Positions 60,424 to 64,000 of a DNA stretch of 64,000 bases are shown here, piece by piece (the stretch's first letter is position 1; every line of letters starts with the position of its first letter). The notes beneath the pieces are model-generated. The model was not told the origin of the DNA and searched no databases. It saw only the letters and a list, made by a program, of their open reading frames with translations. The position numbers were made by a program, and so were the translations under genes. Source of the DNA: Aurelia coerulea (taxonomy: Eukaryota > Cnidaria > Scyphozoa > Semaeostomeae > Ulmaridae); the NCBI GenBank assembly GCA_039566865.1, contig CM076951.1, positions 15,757,484-15,821,483 on the forward strand. Direction: 5' to 3'.

Positions 60424-63400
60424 GAACTAATGTCTAAAGTAATGTTTCCAAGAATTGTTGCTTCAACACTAATATAGTACTATAAAAGAAGTAGTTGGCA
60501 GAATTAAAGTTTTAAAGAACGATGAGCGCAAAATTTTTTATAATATGAATTGTAGCAAATAAAGTGAGTTTATCAACAATTTTTGTGTTTATATTTTGTT
60601 TTCTTTGAGAAAATAAACATTTAATTAATCGATATTTGTTGATGCAGTAAAGCTAAAATAAGACTAAAGAAAGAACTAACGTCGATAGTAACGTTTCCAA
60701 GAATGGTTGCTGTAGTACTAATATAGTGCTATACAAGAAGTAGCTGGCAGGACTCAAGTTTTAAAGAACTATGAGCGCAATACTCATTATAATATGAATT
60801 GTACCTAAAAAAGTGAGTTAATCCACGATTTTTGTCTTTATATTTTGTTTTCTTTGAGAAAATAAACACTTAATTAATCGATGTTTGTTGATCCAGTAAA
60901 GCAAAAATTAGACTAAAGAACGATCTAATGCTTCCAAGAATGGTTTTTGCAGCACTAATATAGTTCTATAAAAGAAGTAGCTGGAAGAACTAAAGTTTTA
61001 AAGAACGGTGAGCGCAATACTCTTTACAATATGAATTTTAGCTAATAAAGTACGTTAATCCATACTTTTTGTGTTTACATTTTGTTTTTTTATAGAAAAT
61101 GAACATTTAAATAATCGATGTTTGTTGATGAAGAAAAGCTAAAATAATACTAAAGAAAAGACTAATGTCTATAGTAATGTTTCCAAGAATGGTGGCTGCA
61201 GTACTAATATAGTGCTATAAAAGAAGTAGCTGGCAGAGCTAAAGTTTTAAAGAATGGTGAGCGCGATACTCTTTATAATATGAATTTTAGCTAATAAAGT
61301 ACGTTAATCCATACTTTTTGTGTTTACACTTTGTTTTTTTATAGAAAATGAACATTTAAATAATCGATGTTTGTTGATGAAGAAAAGCTAAAATGATACT
61401 AAAGAAAAGACTAATGTCTATAGTAATGTTTCCAAGAATGGTTTCTGCAGTACTAATATAGTGCTATAAAAGAAGTAGCTGGCAGAACTAAAGTTTTAAA
61501 GAACGATGAGGGCAATACTCTTTATAATATGAATTGTAGCTAATAAAGTGAGTTAAACCACACTTTTTTTGGTTTTATTTGTTTCCTTTGAGAAAATAAA
61601 CATTTCATTAAACGATGTTTGTTGATGAGTTAAAGCTAAAATAAGACAAAAGAAAGAACTTTTTATTGTTTATAGTATTGTTTCCAAGAATGGTTGCTGC
61701 AGCACTAATATAGTGCTATAAAAGAAGTAGCTGGCAGAACTAAAGTTTTAAAGAATGGTGAGCGCAATACTCTTTATAATATGAATTTTAGCTAATAAAG
61801 TACGTTAATCCATACTTTTTTTGTTTATATTTTGTTTTTTTTAGAAAATAAACATTTAATTAAACGATGTTTGTTGATGAGTTAAAGCTAAAATAAGACT
61901 AAAGAAAGAACTAATGTCTATAGTAATGTTTCAAAGAATGGTTGCTGCAGCACTAATATAGTACTATAAAAGAAGAAGCTGGCAGAACTCAAGTTTTAGA
62001 GAACTTTGAGCGCAATACTCTTTATAAAATATATTGTAGCTAATAAAGTGCGTTAAACCACACTTTTTGTGGTTTTATTTTGTTTTATTTGAGAAAATAA
62101 ACATTTAATTAATAGATGTTTGTTGATTTGTTAAAGCTGAAATAAGACTAAAAAAAGAACTAATGTTTATAGTAATGTTTCCAAGAAAGATTGCTGCAGT
62201 ACTACTATAGTGCTATATAAGACGTAGCTGGCAGAACTCAAGTTTTAAAGAACTAAGAGTGCAATACTCTTTATAATATGAATTGTAGCTAATAAAGTGA
62301 GTTAACCTACATTTTTTGTCTTTATATTTTGTTTTCTTTGAGAAAATAAACATTTAATTAATCGATGTTTGTTGATTCAGTAAAGCTAAAATAAGACTAA
62401 AGAAAGAACTAATGTCTATAGTAATGTTTCCAAAAATGGTTGCTGCAACACTAACATAGTGCAATAAAATTAGTTGCTGGCAGAACTAAAGTTTTAAAGA
62501 ACGATGAGCGCAATACTCTTTATAATATGACTTGTAGCTAATAAAGTGCGTTAAACCACACTTTTTGTTGTTTTATTTTGTTTTCTTTGAGAAAGTAAAC
62601 ATTTAATTAATCGATGTTTGTTGATGAGTTAAAGCTAAAATAAGACTAAAGAAAGAACTAATGTCTATAGTAATGTTTCCAAAAATGGTTGCTGCAGCAC
62701 TAACATAGTGCTATATAAGAAGTAGCTGGCAGAACTCAAGTTTTAAAGAACTATGAGCACAATACTTTTTTTTTAATATGAATTGTAGCTAATAAAGTGA
62801 GTTAATCCACAATTTTTGTCTTTACATTTTGCTTTCTTTGAGAAAGTAAACATTTTTTGTGGTTTTATTTTGTTTTCATTGAGAAAATAAACTTTAATTA
62901 ATCGTTGTTTGTTGATGAGTTAAAGCTAAAATAAGACTAAAGAAAGAACTAATGTCTATAGTAATGTTTCAAAGAATGGTTGCTGCAGCACTAATATAGT
63001 ACTATAAAAGAAGTAGTTGGCAGAATTAAAGTTTTAAAGAACGATGAGCGCAATACTCTTTATAATATGAATTGTAGCTAATAAAGTGCACTAAACCACA
63101 CTTTTTGAGGTTTTATTTTGTTTTCTTTGAGAAAATAAACATTTAATTAATCGATGTTTGTTGATGAGTTAAAGCTAAAATAAGACTAAAGAAAGAACTA
63201 ATGTTTGTAGCAATGTTTCCAAGAATTGTTGCTGCAGTACTAATATAGTGCTATATAAGAAGTAGCTGGCAGAACTAAAGTTTTAAAGGACGATGAGCGC
63301 AATACTCTTTATAATATGAATTGTAGCTAATAAAGTGCGTTAAACCACACTTTTTGTGATTTTATTTTGTTTTCTTTGAGAAAATAAACATTTAATTAAT

Positions 63401-64000
63401 CGATGTTTGTTGATGAGTTAAAGCTAAAATAAGACTAAAGAAAGAACTAATGTTAGTAGCAATGTTTCCAAGAATTGTTGCTGCAGTACTAATATAGTGC
63501 TATATAAGAAGTAGCTGGCAGAATTAAAGTTTTAAAGAACGATGAGCGCAATACTCTTTATAATATGAATTGTAGCTAATAAAGTGCGATAAACCACACT
63601 TTTTGTGGTTTTATTTTGTTTTCTTTGAGAAAATAAACATTTATATAAACGATGTTTGTTGATGAGTTAAAGCTAAAATAAGACTAAAGAAAGAACTAAT
63701 GTTTGTAGCAATGTTTCCAAGAATTGTTGCTGCAGTACTAATATAGTACTATAAAAGAAGTAGTTGGCAGAATTAAAGTTTTAAAGAACGATGAGCGCAA
63801 TACTCTTTATAATATGAATTGTAGCTAATAAAGTGCGTTAAACCACACTTTTTGTGGTTTTATTTTGTTTTCTTTGAGAAAATAAACATTTAATTAATCG
63901 ATGTTTGTTGATTTGTTAAAGCTAAAATAAGACTAAAGAAAGAACTTATGTTTACAGTAATGTTTCCAAGAATGGTTGCTGCAGTAATAATATAGTGCTA
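60424..64000 (+). repeat. 3.3-kb block, copy B, with one extra monomer; cut by window end
   Basis: See copy A. The additional monomer lies at about 61855-62105 (AACGATGTTTG start; GAAGAAGCTGGC, TTTAGAGAACTTTGAGC and AAAATATATTGTAG variants). The match to copy A is still running at base 64000, so the true duplicate is longer than seen. Confidence 0.88.

Larger units (their letters stand above)
51857..64000 (+). repeat. Satellite array, segment 3c (about 49 monomers), runs off the window end
   Basis: The same family continues with further variants: GATATCCACAATTTTTGTC, GTTGCTTCAACACTAATATAG, GTAGTTGGCAGAATTAAAG, AACGTCGATAGTAACG and AAAGAACGGTGAGCGC. Some monomers lack about 12-18 bp before GTTTCC (about 53460, 54195 and 55430). 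The array has no end at 64000. No gene was seen. Confidence 0.95.

Noticed and set aside
1..64000. Bacterial, organellar or viral origin
   Set aside because: No coding genes, no bacterial signals; a LINE and a hAT element in a long satellite identify nuclear eukaryotic DNA.

Overview
This window is almost entirely one tandem satellite DNA family. The monomer is about 248 bp (163 to 252 bp, most 246-250 bp), hand-counted at about 29% GC in a typical copy. All monomers that I followed run in the same orientation. It fills about 62.2 kb of the 64 kb, roughly 250 monomers, and is broken only by two transposable-element insertions. I see no cellular protein gene, rRNA, tRNA or CRISPR array. The organism is a eukaryote. 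The low GC, the CR1/L2/jockey-type LINE tail and the hAT transposon point to an invertebrate animal, and an AT-rich cnidarian such as Hydra would fit, but that is inference. A long homogeneous satellite of this kind usually sits in (peri)centromeric or other heterochromatin.

Layout: 1-14600 satellite; 14601-15277 a 5'-truncated LINE with an open C-terminal reading frame, 3' UTR and A-tail; 15278-17727 satellite; 17728-18817 a 1,090-bp non-autonomous or decayed hAT transposon with 14-bp terminal inverted repeats, an exact 8-bp target duplication and a frameshifted remnant of transposase; 18818-64000 satellite. The last stretch has three textures: 18.8-38.3 kb resembles 1-14.6 kb; 38.4-51.9 kb is built from recent large duplications and carries nine 163-bp short monomers; 51.9-64 kb has its own subfamilies and another 4-kb duplication.

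The array shows nested higher-order structure. Blocks of 1, 3, 4, 5, 6, 7 and 13 monomers, and blocks of 3.3-5.5 kb, recur at fixed offsets (252, 745, 992, 1068, 1219, 1478, 1740, 3242, 4014/4264, 6485, 15170, 20924 and 26407 bp). This is the pattern expected of unequal crossover, gene conversion or segmental amplification.

Each typical monomer also carries two potential hairpins (AGCACTA/TAGTGCT arms, and CCACA/TGTGG-type arms), a TATA-box-like TATAAAAG or TATATAAG, and two AATAAA hexamers in the same orientation. One hairpin shows paired arm changes that keep pairing. A transcribed or structure-constrained satellite is therefore worth testing, but nothing here proves transcription. I found no convincing new multi-gene system. 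The most informative features are the higher-order architecture, the covarying hairpin and the precise hAT insertion with an identifiable empty paralogous site.
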